A stretch of DNA of 64,000 bases, taken from Corticibacter populi. GTDB lineage: Bacteria > Pseudomonadota > Gammaproteobacteria > Burkholderiales > Burkholderiaceae_C. The notes below the pieces were generated by a model. The model was not told where the DNA came from, searched no databases, and worked only from the letters and a program-made list of their open reading frames with translations. The stretch lies in assembly GCF_004217315.1 (NCBI RefSeq), contig NZ_SGWR01000002.1, forward strand, positions 978,026-1,042,025, read 5' to 3'. Below, one piece after another: positions 47,077 to 56,325 of this stretch (its first letter is position 1; every line of letters starts with the position of its first letter). A program made the translations under genes and the position numbers.

Positions 47077-47655
47077 ATGACACCAGTCCCTCCTCTCCAC
47101 ACCGGCGCCAGATACTCGCCAGCGGCCATGCTGCTGCACTGGTTGCTGGCGCTGGGCATCATCGGCATGTTCGGCTTCGGCCTCTACATGGTCGGCCTGC
47201 CATTCTCGCCAGCCAAGCTCAAGTACATCAACTGGCACAAATGGGCCGGCATCATCGTGCTGGCGTTGTCGGTGCTGCGCCTGGCCTGGCGCCTGTGGCG
47301 CCGGCCGCCACCGCTGCCGCAGGCCATGCTGCGCACCATGCCGCACTGGCAGCAACTGGCCCACCATGCCACGCACCACCTGATGTATCTGCTGTTCTTC
47401 GCGGTGCCGCTGCTGGGCTGGGCCTACAGTTCGGCTGCCGGGTTTCCGATCGTGCTGTTCGGCCAATGGCCGCTGCCGGACCTGCTCTCGGCCAATCCGG
47501 AACTGGCCAAGCTCATCCGACCGTGGCACAAGTGGAGTGCCTTCGCGCTGATGGGGCTGGCCGTGCTGCATGTGCTGGCGGTCATCAAGCACCAGTGCAT
47601 CGATCGGGACGGACTGCTCTGGCGCATGCTGCCCTGGGGCCGAGTGCCGTCCTGA
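47077..47655 (+). CDS. Cytochrome b561 family membrane protein
   Basis: 192 residues; the start MTPVPPLHTGARYSPAAMLLHW matches the family N-terminus, and a longer in-frame extension is unlikely. Four membrane helices carry the haem-ligating histidines: LLHWLLA in TM1, NWHKWAG before TM2, HHATHHLMYLL in TM3, and PWHKWSAF and VLHVLAVIKHQ in TM4. It passes electrons between quinol and periplasmic acceptors such as superoxide. It is followed by two YceI genes, a combination widespread in proteobacteria. Confidence 0.93.
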   Translation: MTPVPPLHTGARYSPAAMLLHWLLALGIIGMFGFGLYMVGLPFSPAKLKYINWHKWAGIIVLALSVLRLAWRLWRRPPPLPQAMLRTMPHWQQLAHHATHHLMYLLFFAVPLLGWAYSSAAGFPIVLFGQWPLPDLLSANPELAKLIRPWHKWSAFALMGLAVLHVLAVIKHQCIDRDGLLWRMLPWGRVPS

Positions 47656-47769
47656 GTCATGGCCGCGGAACCAATGGCGGCCAGACCCCTCTGTCTTTTT
47701 TTGCGTCGGTTGTTGCTCCATTCCATTTCTGTCTGATCGGTTTCTTCATTTCTTCTGAAAGGTGTTGTC

Positions 47770-48339
47770 ATGCATTCCAAGAACATGCTGGTGGCCGCGG
47801 GCCTGTCCCTGCTGGTGTTCGGCCCGGTGGCCTGGTCCCAGCAGGCGCTGGTGGCGCCGCAGAGCGAGATCAAGTTCACCTTCAAGCAACTGGGGGTGCC
47901 GGTGAGCGGCCACTTCAAGTCCTTCGAGGCCGATGTCCAACTCGACCCGGCCGATCTCGCGGCCAGTTCCGTCAAGCTCGACGTCGATACCGGCAGCGCC
48001 ACCATCGGCGACGCGCAGACCGATGCCGAACTGGTCAAGCAGCCCTGGTTCGACACCGCGCAGTTTCCCAAGGCCAGTTTCGTCTCCAGCAGCATCAAAC
48101 CCCTGCAGGACGGCCAGTACGAGGCCGATGGCACACTGACCATCAAGGGTGTCAGCAGCGCCGTGAAAGTGCCTGTCACGCTCGAGCAGACCGGCGACGT
48201 CACGGTCGCCTCCGGAAGGCTGCCGATCCAGCGCCTGGGCTACAAGATCGGCGATGGCGACTGGAGCGACACCTCGGTCGTGGCCGACGAGGTGCAGGTC
48301 CAGTTCAAGTTCACGCTCACTGGCGTGGGCAAGTTGTGA
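47770..48339 (+). CDS. YceI-family periplasmic lipid-binding protein (first copy)
   Basis: 189 residues with AAAGGTG before the ATG. The signal peptide ends around residue 23 (AWSQQ). The YceI lipocalin-like barrel follows: SEIKFTFKQLGVPVSGHFKSFEADVQ, the TDAELVKQPWFDTAQFPKASFVS signature and the VSSAVKVPVTLE strand. YceI proteins bind isoprenoid or amide lipids and may carry quinones. It is co-oriented with cytochrome b561 (114-nt gap) and a second YceI gene (58-nt gap). Confidence 0.93.
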   Translation: MHSKNMLVAAGLSLLVFGPVAWSQQALVAPQSEIKFTFKQLGVPVSGHFKSFEADVQLDPADLAASSVKLDVDTGSATIGDAQTDAELVKQPWFDTAQFPKASFVSSSIKPLQDGQYEADGTLTIKGVSSAVKVPVTLEQTGDVTVASGRLPIQRLGYKIGDGDWSDTSVVADEVQVQFKFTLTGVGKL

Positions 48340-48397
48340 GCACCGGCCAGCCATCCGCGAGTTCCATTTTTTCAACCATCACTCCGAGGAGAAACCA

Positions 48398-48979
48398 ATG
48401 CGTACATCGATCCTGACCGCATCCGTCGCCGCCGCCCTGTCGCTGGGCGCCGCTTCCGCCATGGCGGCGAGCTACACCATCGATCCGACCCACACTTTCG
48501 TGACCTTCGAGATCGACCACAACAAAACCTCGACCAACCGGGGCCGCTTCGACAAGGCCGAGGGCAGCATCGAGTTCGACCGCGCCGCCAAGACGGGCAA
48601 GGTCGATGTCAGCGTGCAGATCGCCTCGGTCAATACCGGTACGCCCGGTTTCGACAAGCACCTTCAATCGGCCGACATCTTCAATGCCGCGCAGTTCGCC
48701 ACAGCCCGCTTCGTCAGCGATCAATTCGTGTTCGATGGCGACAAGGTCGACGAGGTCAAGGGCCAGCTGACCCTGCTGGGCCAGACGCACCCGGTCACGT
48801 TCGATGCCGACAAGTTCAACTGCTATGCCAACCAGATGCTGCAGGGCCGTGAGGTCTGCGGCGGCGATTTCGAGGCGACCATCGATCGCACGCAATGGGG
48901 TTCCAACTTCGGCGTGGACTGGGGCGCCGCCAAGGATGTGAAGATCATCATCCAGATCGAGGCCGTCAAGGCCGAGTGA
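48398..48979 (+). CDS. YceI-family periplasmic lipid-binding protein (second copy)
   Basis: 193 residues, AGGAGA before the ATG. The signal peptide ends AMAA near residue 23. YTIDPTHTFVTFEIDHN is the classical YceI opening, HLQSADIFNAAQFATARFVSD the central signature, and NQMLQGREVCGGDFEATIDRTQWGSNFGVDWG the C-terminal part with a probable disulfide. It is closer to canonical E. coli YceI than the first copy. The pair probably arose by ancient duplication rather than recently, since the two differ strongly. Confidence 0.94.
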   Translation: MRTSILTASVAAALSLGAASAMAASYTIDPTHTFVTFEIDHNKTSTNRGRFDKAEGSIEFDRAAKTGKVDVSVQIASVNTGTPGFDKHLQSADIFNAAQFATARFVSDQFVFDGDKVDEVKGQLTLLGQTHPVTFDADKFNCYANQMLQGREVCGGDFEATIDRTQWGSNFGVDWGAAKDVKIIIQIEAVKAE

Positions 48980-49019
48980 CCCGGGTGACCCGAGTGACGG
49001 GATGGCGGTCTGAGGCGGG

Positions 49020-49044
49020 CTGCCCCGCCCGCCGGGCGGGGCAG
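49020..49044 (+). terminator. GC-rich hairpin after the second yceI
   Basis: An 11-bp perfect stem (CTGCCCCGCCC / GGGCGGGGCAG) with a 3-nt loop; no T run follows, so termination may be weak or Rho-assisted. Confidence 0.5.
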
Positions 49045-49076
49045 CTAAAATAGGCTCCAGCTGCCATTCATTCAGC

Positions 49077-49106
49077 GGCATTCCATTCTGATGGAATGCC
49101 GTTTTA
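49077..49106 (+). terminator. Hairpin with T-rich tail just before valS
   Basis: GGCATTCCAT pairs perfectly with ATGGAATGCC around TCTG, followed by GTTTTACTTT. It is either the real terminator of the yceI transcript or a leader attenuator for valS. An in-frame ATG (49096) lies inside the 3' arm, which argues for the later valS start. Confidence 0.6.
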
Positions 49107-49119
49107 CTTTGTGTCCACC

Positions 49120-52047
49120 ATGAGCCAAGACGCCCCCGCACAGCCCGGCCTGCAAAGCCTTGCCAAGTCCTTCGAACCTGCTGCCATCGAGGCCCTCTGG
49201 GGGCCGGAATGGGAAAAGCGCGGCTATGCCCGCGCGGGGTATCGCGGCACCGGCCGGCCCGACGCCGATGCGGCGCGCGCCGGTCGCAACTTTTCCATCC
49301 AGCTGCCGCCACCCAACGTCACCGGCACGCTGCACATGGGCCATGCCTTCAACCAGACGGTGATGGATGCGCTCACGCGCTACCACCGCATGCGGGGTTA
49401 CAACACCGCCTGGATCCCCGGCACCGATCACGCCGGCATCGCCACGCAGATCGTTGTCGAGCGCCAGTTGCAAAGCGCGGGCATCAGCCGCCACGAGATG
49501 GGCCCCACACCCGAAGAGGCGCGCAAGAACTTCGTCGCCAAGGTCTGGGAGTGGAAGCAGCAATCGGGCAACACCATCACGGGCCAGATGCGCCGCATCG
49601 GCGCCACGGTGGACTGGAGCCGCGAGTACTTCACGATGGACGAGCCGCGCTCCAAGGCCGTCGCCGAAGTGTTCGTGCAGCTTTACGCGCAGGGTCTGAT
49701 CTACCGCGGCAAGCGGCTGGTCAACTGGGATCCGCAGCTCAAGACCGCGGTCTCGGACCTGGAGGTCGAGAGCGAGGAGCGCGACGGCAGCCTGTGGCAC
49801 ATCGCCTACCCGCTCGAAGACGGCAGCGGCCAGCTGGTGGTGGCCACCACCCGGCCCGAGACCATGCTGGGCGACGCGGCCGTGATGGTGCACCCCGGCG
49901 ACGAGCGCTACCAGCACCTGATCGGCCAGCAGGTGGTGCTGCCGCTGGTCGGCCGCAAGATTCCGGTCATTGCGGATGATTATGTGGACCGTGAATTCGG
50001 CACTGGCGTGGTCAAGGTCACGCCCGCGCACGACTACAACGACTATGCCGTCGGCCAGCGCCACAACCTGCCGCTGATCGGCGTGCTGACACTGGATGCG
50101 CGCATCCAGTCCGCCGCCGATGCACCCGGTGACGCGAACATCGCCGCCATCCCGGCCGCCTACCAGGGCCAGGATCGCTTTGCCGCGCGCAAACTGATCG
50201 TCTCCGACCTGGAGGCGCAGGGCCTGCTGGTCGAAACCAGGAAGCACAAGTTGATGGTGCCCATCTGCACGCGCACCGGTCAGGTGATCGAGCCGATGCT
50301 GACCGACCAGTGGTTCGTCGCGATGAGCAAGCCCGGTGCCGATGGCCAAAGCATCACCGAGAAGGCCATCGCCGCCGTGCACTCGGGCCGCACCCGTTTC
50401 GTGCCTGAGAACTGGATCAACACCTACGACCAGTGGATGAACAACATCCAGGACTGGACCATCTCCCGCCAGCTCTGGTGGGGCCACCAGATCCCGGCCT
50501 GGTACGACGACGAGGGCAACGTCTTCGTGGCCCGCAGTGGGGAAGAGGCGCAACGGCAGGCGCCGGGCAAGACGCTGCGGCGCGACCCCGACGTGCTCGA
50601 CACCTGGTTCTCCTCGGCGCTGGTGCCCTTCTCCACCATGGGCTGGCCCGGCAACGAAGCCAAGGACGACCCGCTCTCCGACTACAACCTCTACCTGCCC
50701 TCGTCAGTGCTGGTGACCGGTTACGACATCATCTTCTTCTGGGTCGCCCGGATGATCATGATGACCGAGCAGTTCGTCGGCAAGGAACCGTTCCGCCACG
50801 TCTACATGCACGGCCTGGTGCGCGATGCGCAGGGCAAGAAGATGAGCAAGTCCGAGGGCAATGTGCTCGACCCGGTGGATCTGATCGACGGCATCGCGCT
50901 CGAGCCGCTGCTGGACAAGCGCACCACCGGCCTGCGCCGCCCCGAGACGGCCCCGCAGGTGAGGAAGAACACGCAGAAGGAATTTCCGGAAGGCATCCCC
51001 GCCTACGGTGCCGATGCGCTGCGCTTCACCTTTGCCGCGCTGGCCTCGCTGGGCCGCAACATCAACTTCGACTCCAAACGCTGCGAGGGCTACCGCAACT
51101 TCTGCAACAAGCTCTGGAACGCCAGCCGCTTCGTGCTGATGAACTGCGAAGGCCATGACTGCGGCGCCACGCCCGAGACGGCCAAGCTGCCGCGCGAGAC
51201 CAGCAGCGCCGACCGCTGGATCGTCTCGCTGCTGCAGAAGGTCGAGGCTGACGTGGCCCAGGGCTTTGCCGAGTACCGTCTCGACAACGTCGCCAATGCC
51301 ATCTACCAGTTCGTCTGGGACGAGTTCTGCGACTGGTACCTGGAAATCGCCAAGACCCAGCTGCAGGCCGGCAACGAGGCCCAGCAGCGTGCCACGCGCT
51401 TCACGCTGATCCGCGTGCTCGAAGCCATTCTGCGCCTGGCGCATCCGCTCATCCCGTTTGTCACCGAGGCGCTGTGGCAGGTCGTGGCCCCCGTGGCCGG
51501 CCAGGGCGGCGAATCCGTCAGCATCGCCGAGTACCCGCAGAGCCAGCCCGAGAAGATCGATGAAGCCGCCATGGCGGAAGTCGATCGCCTCAAGGCCCTG
51601 GTCGATGCCTGCCGCAACCTGCGCGGCGAAATGGCCGTCTCGCCCGCGCAGCGCGTGCCGCTCTACGCCACCGCCGCCAGCCGCGAGGGCCTGCGGCTGC
51701 TCGAAGATACCGCCGGTGCGCTCAAGGCACTGGCCAAGCTCAGCGAAGTGAAGGTCTTCGCCGACGAGGCCGGCTGGGGGGAGGCGGCCGCCGCGGCGCC
51801 AGTGGCCGTGGTGGGAGATGCACGCCTGTGTCTTTTCATCGAGATCGACGTGGCCGCCGAGAAGGCCCGTCTTGCCAAGGAAATAGCCCGCCTCGAAGGC
51901 GAGGTCAAAAAGGCCGAGGGCAAGCTGGCCAACGAAGCCTTCGTCGCCAAGGCGCCGCCGGCCGTGATCGCGCAGGAGCGGGAACGCCTGACGAGTTTCG
52001 GCACCACGCTTGTGCGCCTGCGCGACCAGCTGGCGCGGCTGGGTTGA
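49120..52047 (+). CDS. valS: Valyl-tRNA synthetase
   Basis: 975 residues from [10 protein letters not shown]. The class I HIGH motif reads HMGH at 72-75 within [15 protein letters not shown]. The CP1 editing domain contains [22 protein letters not shown] is at 574-578, then the anticodon-binding domain and a C-terminal Ala/Glu/Lys coiled coil ([20 protein letters not shown]). The upstream ATG at 49096 lies in a hairpin, so the ATG at 49120 is preferred. No T-box leader is visible. Confidence 0.97.
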   Translation: MSQDAPAQPGLQSLAKSFEPAAIEALWGPEWEKRGYARAGYRGTGRPDADAARAGRNFSIQLPPPNVTGTLHMGHAFNQTVMDALTRYHRMRGYNTAWIPGTDHAGIATQIVVERQLQSAGISRHEMGPTPEEARKNFVAKVWEWKQQSGNTITGQMRRIGATVDWSREYFTMDEPRSKAVAEVFVQLYAQGLIYRGKRLVNWDPQLKTAVSDLEVESEERDGSLWHIAYPLEDGSGQLVVATTRPETMLGDAAVMVHPGDERYQHLIGQQVVLPLVGRKIPVIADDYVDREFGTGVVKVTPAHDYNDYAVGQRHNLPLIGVLTLDARIQSAADAPGDANIAAIPAAYQGQDRFAARKLIVSDLEAQGLLVETRKHKLMVPICTRTGQVIEPMLTDQWFVAMSKPGADGQSITEKAIAAVHSGRTRFVPENWINTYDQWMNNIQDWTISRQLWWGHQIPAWYDDEGNVFVARSGEEAQRQAPGKTLRRDPDVLDTWFSSALVPFSTMGWPGNEAKDDPLSDYNLYLPSSVLVTGYDIIFFWVARMIMMTEQFVGKEPFRHVYMHGLVRDAQGKKMSKSEGNVLDPVDLIDGIALEPLLDKRTTGLRRPETAPQVRKNTQKEFPEGIPAYGADALRFTFAALASLGRNINFDSKRCEGYRNFCNKLWNASRFVLMNCEGHDCGATPETAKLPRETSSADRWIVSLLQKVEADVAQGFAEYRLDNVANAIYQFVWDEFCDWYLEIAKTQLQAGNEAQQRATRFTLIRVLEAILRLAHPLIPFVTEALWQVVAPVAGQGGESVSIAEYPQSQPEKIDEAAMAEVDRLKALVDACRNLRGEMAVSPAQRVPLYATAASREGLRLLEDTAGALKALAKLSEVKVFADEAGWGEAAAAAPVAVVGDARLCLFIEIDVAAEKARLAKEIARLEGEVKKAEGKLANEAFVAKAPPAVIAQERERLTSFGTTLVRLRDQLARLG

Positions 52048-52055
52048 GCGCCGTC

Positions 52056-52754
52056 ATGCCGGGCAACACCGCCAGTGGCGGCAGCGCGCGCGTGCAAGGC
52101 ATCGTGAGCGGCTGGAACGACGAGAAGGGCTATGGCTTCGTGACCGCGCAGCAAGGCGGTGCCAAGGCCTTCCTGCACATCAAGGCGCTATCAGCGCGGG
52201 GCCGCCGGCCGTTCGATGGCGACTTGCTCTCCTATGAGCTGCAGCGCGACGCGCGTGGCCGCTGGCAGGCCGAGCGCGCGATGTTCGTGCAGGCTGCGCC
52301 GCCAGCGCAGCAGGCCCGCCACACGGGCGCAGCGGCTGCTGCCGCCGGTTCTGGCATGGCGTCGCAGCGTCTGTCTGCCGGCCAGTGGCGCACCTTCGCG
52401 GCGGCGCTGGGGCTGCTGGTCGTGGCCGTGCTGGCTGCTGCCGGCCTGCTGCACTGGAGCCTGCTGCCGTGGTGCCTCTTCGCCAGCCTCATCACCTATG
52501 GCTGCTACGCGCACGACAAGGCCGCCGCCCAGCAAGGCGCCTGGCGCACCAAGGAAAGCACACTGCAGATCCTGGCATTGGTCGGTGGCTGGCCCGGCGC
52601 GCTGCTGGCGCAACAGCGCCTGCGCCACAAGTCGCGCAAGAGGGACTTTCAGTTCGTGTTCTGGTGTGCCGTGCTGGCCAACCTGGCCGCAGTGGTCTGG
52701 CTGTGCACGGCGGCTGGCCGGCAGTTCGTCGATGCGCTGCTGCAGATGCTGTGA
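52056..52754 (+). CDS. Cold-shock-domain/DUF1294 membrane protein
   Basis: 232 residues. Residues ~10-65 form a cold-shock-like nucleic-acid-binding domain (GIVSGWNDEKGYGFVTAQQGG, AFLHIKAL, DGDLLSYEL), then an Ala/Gln linker. The C-terminal DUF1294 part has three or four hydrophobic segments and the HDKAAAQQGAWRTKESTLQILALVGGWPGALLAQQRLRHKSRK signature. The fusion of a CSD to DUF1294 is recurrent in proteobacteria but its role is unknown; a membrane-tethered RNA binder is one reading. It starts 9 nt after valS. Confidence 0.88.
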   Translation: MPGNTASGGSARVQGIVSGWNDEKGYGFVTAQQGGAKAFLHIKALSARGRRPFDGDLLSYELQRDARGRWQAERAMFVQAAPPAQQARHTGAAAAAAGSGMASQRLSAGQWRTFAAALGLLVVAVLAAAGLLHWSLLPWCLFASLITYGCYAHDKAAAQQGAWRTKESTLQILALVGGWPGALLAQQRLRHKSRKRDFQFVFWCAVLANLAAVVWLCTAAGRQFVDALLQML

Positions 52755-52768
52755 GAAGCCCGATCGCG

Positions 52769-53281
52769 ATGACCGACGCAACGCTGACTGTGCCTCCTGC
52801 GGCACCGGGAGTCTCCAGCGGCCCCACGGCGCTGATCCTCGACACCAACATCGTGCTGGACCTGCTGCTGTTTGGCGATCCGGCCGCCATGGCGCTGCAG
52901 GCACAACTGCAGGCGGTGCTGGCGCAGCCGGCGCAATGGCGCTGGATCGCCACGCAGCCCATGCGCGAAGAACTGCGGCATGTGCTGGCTTATGCGCACC
53001 TGCAGCCGCGGCTGGCCTACTACCGGCGTGAGCCGGCGCAGATCCTGGCGCACTTCGACGCTGGCGTCGAACTGGTCGAGATCGCTGCTGCCACGGTGTT
53101 CCGCTGCAAGGATGGCGACGACCAGAAGTTCATCGATCTGGCCGTGGCCCACCAGGCCGTGCTGCTGAGCAAGGACAAGGCCGTGTTGCGGCTCAGGAAA
53201 CGGCTGGCGCGCGTGGGCGTGCAGGTGGACACGCAACTGCCGTTGCCGGCCGCCGCATCCGGCGGCGCCTTCTGGTTTTGA
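52769..53281 (+). CDS. PIN-domain protein (putative toxin-type RNase)
   Basis: 170 residues, 15 nt after the DUF1294 gene. The PIN_3-type fold has ALILDTNIVLDLLLFG (Asp25, first metal ligand), an acidic Glu in MREELRHVLAY, and FRCKDGDDQKFIDLAVAH supplying the second acidic cluster, followed by LLSKDKAVLRL. Proteins of this 'putative toxin component, PIN family' often stand alone. No antitoxin-like gene is adjacent, so a toxin-antitoxin role is doubtful; a housekeeping nuclease is equally possible. Confidence 0.87.
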   Translation: MTDATLTVPPAAPGVSSGPTALILDTNIVLDLLLFGDPAAMALQAQLQAVLAQPAQWRWIATQPMREELRHVLAYAHLQPRLAYYRREPAQILAHFDAGVELVEIAAATVFRCKDGDDQKFIDLAVAHQAVLLSKDKAVLRLRKRLARVGVQVDTQLPLPAAASGGAFWF

Positions 53282-53313
53282 GGCGCTGAATCGGCGCTTG
53301 TCCGGTGCCTGAT

Positions 53314-54114
53314 TCAGCCGAACAGCTGCGCCAGCGCCTCGCCCGGCTCAGACGCGCGCATGAAGGCCTCGCCCACCAGAAAGGCGTGGATGCCGGCCTC
53401 GCGCAGCGTGCGCACGTCCTCGCGCGTGGCAATGCCCGACTCCGTCACCAGCAGGCGGTCGGCGGGCACCTGCTTTTGCAGCTCCAGCGTGGTCTGCAGG
53501 CGCGTCTCGAAGGTGCGCAGATTGCGGTTGTTGATGCCCACCAGCGGTGTCTTCAGGCGCAGCGCGCGCTCGAGTTCCTGGCCGTCGTGCACCTCCACCA
53601 GCACCGCCATGTCCAGCGAGAGCGCGATGGCCTCGAGTTCGGCCATCAGGCCGTCATCGAGGACGGCTGCGATCAGCAGCACGGCGTCCGCGCCCATCGC
53701 CCGCGATTCGTAGATGTGGTAGGGCTCGACCATGAAGTCTTTGCGCAGCACCGGCAGATCGACGCTGGCCCGGGCCTGCTTGAGGCAGTCCACGCTGCCC
53801 TGGAAGAACTGCGTATCGGTGAGCACCGACAGGCAGGCGGCGCTGGTCTGCCCATCGCCGGCGGCATAGCTTTGCGCGATGTCGGAGGGGAAGAAAGGCT
53901 CGCGCAGCAAGCCCTTGCTGGGGCTGGCCTTCTTGACCTCTGCGATCACCCCGGCCTGGCCCTTGCCGATCTTGCCTCGCAGGGCGCCGACGAAGTCGCG
54001 GGTGAGCACACGGCTCTCGGCATCGGCGCGCACGTCGGCGAGCGGCCGCTTCTTCTTGGCGGCGGCGAGTTCCTCGTGCTTGACGGCGATGATTTTTTCC
54101 AGAATGTCGGACAT
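53314..54114 (-). CDS. trpC: Indole-3-glycerol phosphate synthase
   Basis: 266 residues, monofunctional. The (beta/alpha)8 barrel motifs are present: [17 protein letters not shown] with the catalytic Lys, [54 protein letters not shown] and [14 protein letters not shown], then [12 protein letters not shown] and the phosphate-binding FLVGEAFM. It converts CdRP to indoleglycerol phosphate in tryptophan synthesis. trpE, trpG and trpD, its usual partners in betaproteobacteria, are not adjacent. Confidence 0.96.
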   Translation of the reverse strand: MSDILEKIIAVKHEELAAAKKKRPLADVRADAESRVLTRDFVGALRGKIGKGQAGVIAEVKKASPSKGLLREPFFPSDIAQSYAAGDGQTSAACLSVLTDTQFFQGSVDCLKQARASVDLPVLRKDFMVEPYHIYESRAMGADAVLLIAAVLDDGLMAELEAIALSLDMAVLVEVHDGQELERALRLKTPLVGINNRNLRTFETRLQTTLELQKQVPADRLLVTESGIATREDVRTLREAGIHAFLVGEAFMRASEPGEALAQLFG

Positions 54115-54341
54115 GGCAGGTATTGGGGCGAAAGGGGCCGGGAGCGGCGCGTGCCGCGATTATCCCTGAGAACCCGTTCACGATTTTTCCGTGCGGTCGA
54201 TACCGGCGTTTGCAGATGTTTCCCCGGTGTGGCCCGCCATCGCCGAGTCCGGTTGGCGCACTTGCTATGATCAAAGGCCAACCTTGGCTGCCAGGCCCTG
54301 CTGTGGCCGGTCGGCACTGACAAAGAGAAACGGAGTACGAC

Positions 54342-55151
54342 ATGACAAGATGGACCACATGGATGGCGGGCCTGGCCAGTGCCGGCGTGCTGGCCGCATG
54401 TGCCAGCGGCCCCGCAGCTGGCGACGGCAGCCGGGCCGCCGCTGCTGGCGAGGCGGCGCAGCAGTTGACGGCCTATCACTGGCTGCTGCAGCGCATCGAG
54501 GGGGCCGAGCCCGAGCAGGCCTTGCTGGCGCGCGTCAAGCCTGCTGGCGAGCCGCCTGTGCGCCTGAGCTTCTCGGCCGATGGCCGCCTGGCCGTGCAGG
54601 CGCTGTGCAACAACATCGGCGCGCCCTACCAGATCGATGGTTGGGCGATCCACATCGGCCTGGGCATGAGCACCAGGCGTGCCTGCGCCGAGCCGGGCCT
54701 GATGGAGCTGGAAGACCGCCTGGCCCAGCGCCTGCCCCAGGCCCAGGGCTGGCAGATCGGCTCCGCCCAGGGCGAGCCGACGCTGCAATTGCGCTTTGCC
54801 GACGGCAGCCAGTGGCAGTTGCAGGGCACGCCCACCGATGAAACCCGCTTTGGTGGGACGCCCGAGCGCATCTTTCTTGAAGTGGCGCCACAGCCCGAAG
54901 CCTGCCAGCATCCGCTGATCCCTGATGGGCGCTGCCTGAAGGTGCGCCAGATCGAGTACGACGCGAACGGCATCCAGACCGGTGCGGGCTCCTGGCAGCT
55001 CTGGTACGAGCCCATCGAAGGCTATGTGCACGAGCCAGGCGTGGCCACCGTGCTGCGCGTCAACCGCTACACGCGCCAGAACGTGCCGGCCGATGCGTCG
55101 CGCTACGCCTACGTGCTGGACATGCGGGTTCGCTCGGAGATTGCCCGCTAA
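54342..55151 (+). CDS. Lipoprotein with META and DUF4377 domains
   Basis: 269 residues. The lipobox VLAAC places the acylated Cys at residue 20. The META/HslJ-like domain covers ~43-160 (YHWLLQRIEG, RLSFSADGRLAVQALCNNIGAPYQI, LMELEDRLAQRLP). A DUF4377 domain follows at ~178-269 (CLKVRQIEYDANGIQTGAGSWQLWYEPIEGYVHEPG). META proteins such as HslJ are heat-inducible and linked to stress or novobiocin resistance. The fusion is known in proteobacteria. It is divergent from trpC and upstream of the aldolase. Confidence 0.87.
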   Translation: MTRWTTWMAGLASAGVLAACASGPAAGDGSRAAAAGEAAQQLTAYHWLLQRIEGAEPEQALLARVKPAGEPPVRLSFSADGRLAVQALCNNIGAPYQIDGWAIHIGLGMSTRRACAEPGLMELEDRLAQRLPQAQGWQIGSAQGEPTLQLRFADGSQWQLQGTPTDETRFGGTPERIFLEVAPQPEACQHPLIPDGRCLKVRQIEYDANGIQTGAGSWQLWYEPIEGYVHEPGVATVLRVNRYTRQNVPADASRYAYVLDMRVRSEIAR

Positions 55152-55196
55152 AATGCGCGTTTGGCATGCGCGGTTTGGCCGCACTTGCCAATCATT

Positions 55197-55225
55197 TTGT
55201 TGATTTGTCGCCAATTGACGATAAA
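55197..55225 (+). promoter_or_regulatory. Sigma70-like promoter upstream of fda
   Basis: TTGTTG, 17-bp spacer, GATAAA, ~50 bp before the ATG; the sequence around it is unusually AT-rich. Confidence 0.45.
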
Positions 55226-55274
55226 AAACACCTTTTTACTTGATTCAAGGCATTCGCAAGGAGAGCAGCCCGCC

Positions 55275-56165
55275 ATGTCCACGACCGAACAACGCCAACG
55301 CATCGCCAGCGGCCAGGGTTTCATTGCAGCGCTGGACCAGAGCGGCGGCAGCACGCCCAAGGCCCTCAAGCTCTATGGCATCGAGGAGTCGGCCTACGGC
55401 AATGACGCCGAGATGTTCAACCTGGTGCACCAGATGCGCACCCGCATCGTCACCAGCCCCAGCTTCGACGGCCAGCGCGTGCTCGGCGCGATCCTGTTCG
55501 AGCGCACGCTCGATGACAGTTTCGCCGGCAAGGATGCGGCGCTCTACCTGTGGGAAGAAAAGGGCGTCGTGCCTTTCCTGAAGATCGACAAGGGCCTCGA
55601 AGATGAGGCCAACGGCGTGCAGCTGCTCAAGCCGATCCCGGGCCTGGCCGAGCTGCTGGCTCGCGCCAAGGCCAAGGGCGTGTTCGGCACCAAGGAGCGT
55701 TCGGTCATCAAGGCCAACAACCCCGCTGGCATCGCCGCCGTGCTGGACCAACAGTTCGAACTGGCCCGCCAGGTGCTCGCCGCCGGTCTGGTGCCCATCA
55801 TCGAGCCGGAAGTGGACATCAAGGCCGCCGACAAGGAAGCCATTGAGGTCGAGCTCAAGAAGGGTCTGCTGGCGCGCCTGGACACCATCGATGCGGCCAC
55901 CCCTGTGATCCTCAAGCTCACGCTGCCGAGCGTGGACGGCTTCTTCAAGGAGCTGGTCGAGCACCCCAGCGTGCTCAAGGTGGTGGCACTCTCGGGCGGC
56001 TACAGCCGCGACGATGCCAATGCGAAGCTGGCCAGGAACCCTGGCGTGATCGCCAGCTTCAGCCGCGCGCTCACCGAAGGCCTGTCGGCGCAGCAAGGCG
56101 ATGCCGAGTTCGACAAGGCGCTGGGCGCGGCGATCGAATCGATCTACCGCGCTTCGATCGCCTGA
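55275..56165 (+). CDS. fda: Class I fructose-bisphosphate aldolase (Fda type)
   Basis: 296 residues with AAGGAGA before the ATG. It resembles the short class I aldolase of Staphylococcus (Fda): GFIAALDQSGGSTPKALK, HQMRTRIVTSPSF, VVPFLKIDKGLEDEANGVQLLKPI, GLVPIIEPEVDI, and the Schiff-base Lys214 in VILKLTLPS. It cleaves fructose-1,6-bisphosphate without metal. Betaproteobacteria usually carry a class II Fba; whether one exists elsewhere cannot be seen. A promoter-like site and a strong terminator make it monocistronic. Confidence 0.93.
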   Translation: MSTTEQRQRIASGQGFIAALDQSGGSTPKALKLYGIEESAYGNDAEMFNLVHQMRTRIVTSPSFDGQRVLGAILFERTLDDSFAGKDAALYLWEEKGVVPFLKIDKGLEDEANGVQLLKPIPGLAELLARAKAKGVFGTKERSVIKANNPAGIAAVLDQQFELARQVLAAGLVPIIEPEVDIKAADKEAIEVELKKGLLARLDTIDAATPVILKLTLPSVDGFFKELVEHPSVLKVVALSGGYSRDDANAKLARNPGVIASFSRALTEGLSAQQGDAEFDKALGAAIESIYRASIA

Positions 56166-56197
56166 CGGGCCGCTGCGGCCGGAGGCCCCCTGCCGAG

Positions 56198-56225
56198 AAA
56201 GCAGCCCGCCGCGGCTGCTTTTTTG
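56198..56225 (+). terminator. Intrinsic terminator after fda
   Basis: AAAGCAGCC pairs with GGCTGCTTT around a 6-nt loop, followed by further T residues. Confidence 0.88.
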
Positions 56226-56325
56226 CATTTCGGCTCCGGTCAGGCAAGGTGTCCGCTGCGTGCTTGTGCCTGCCGCGCTGGCGCCGCACAATGGCCGCTG
56301 GCATTTCCGATTCGAGAAGGTGTTT

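Noticed and set aside
48980..49119. T-box leader for valS
   Set aside because: No T-box sequence or specifier stem; only two simple hairpins, and T-boxes are not expected in betaproteobacteria.
52769..53281. A toxin-antitoxin pair at the PIN gene
   Set aside because: No small antitoxin gene precedes or follows; upstream is the DUF1294 gene and downstream the convergent trpC.
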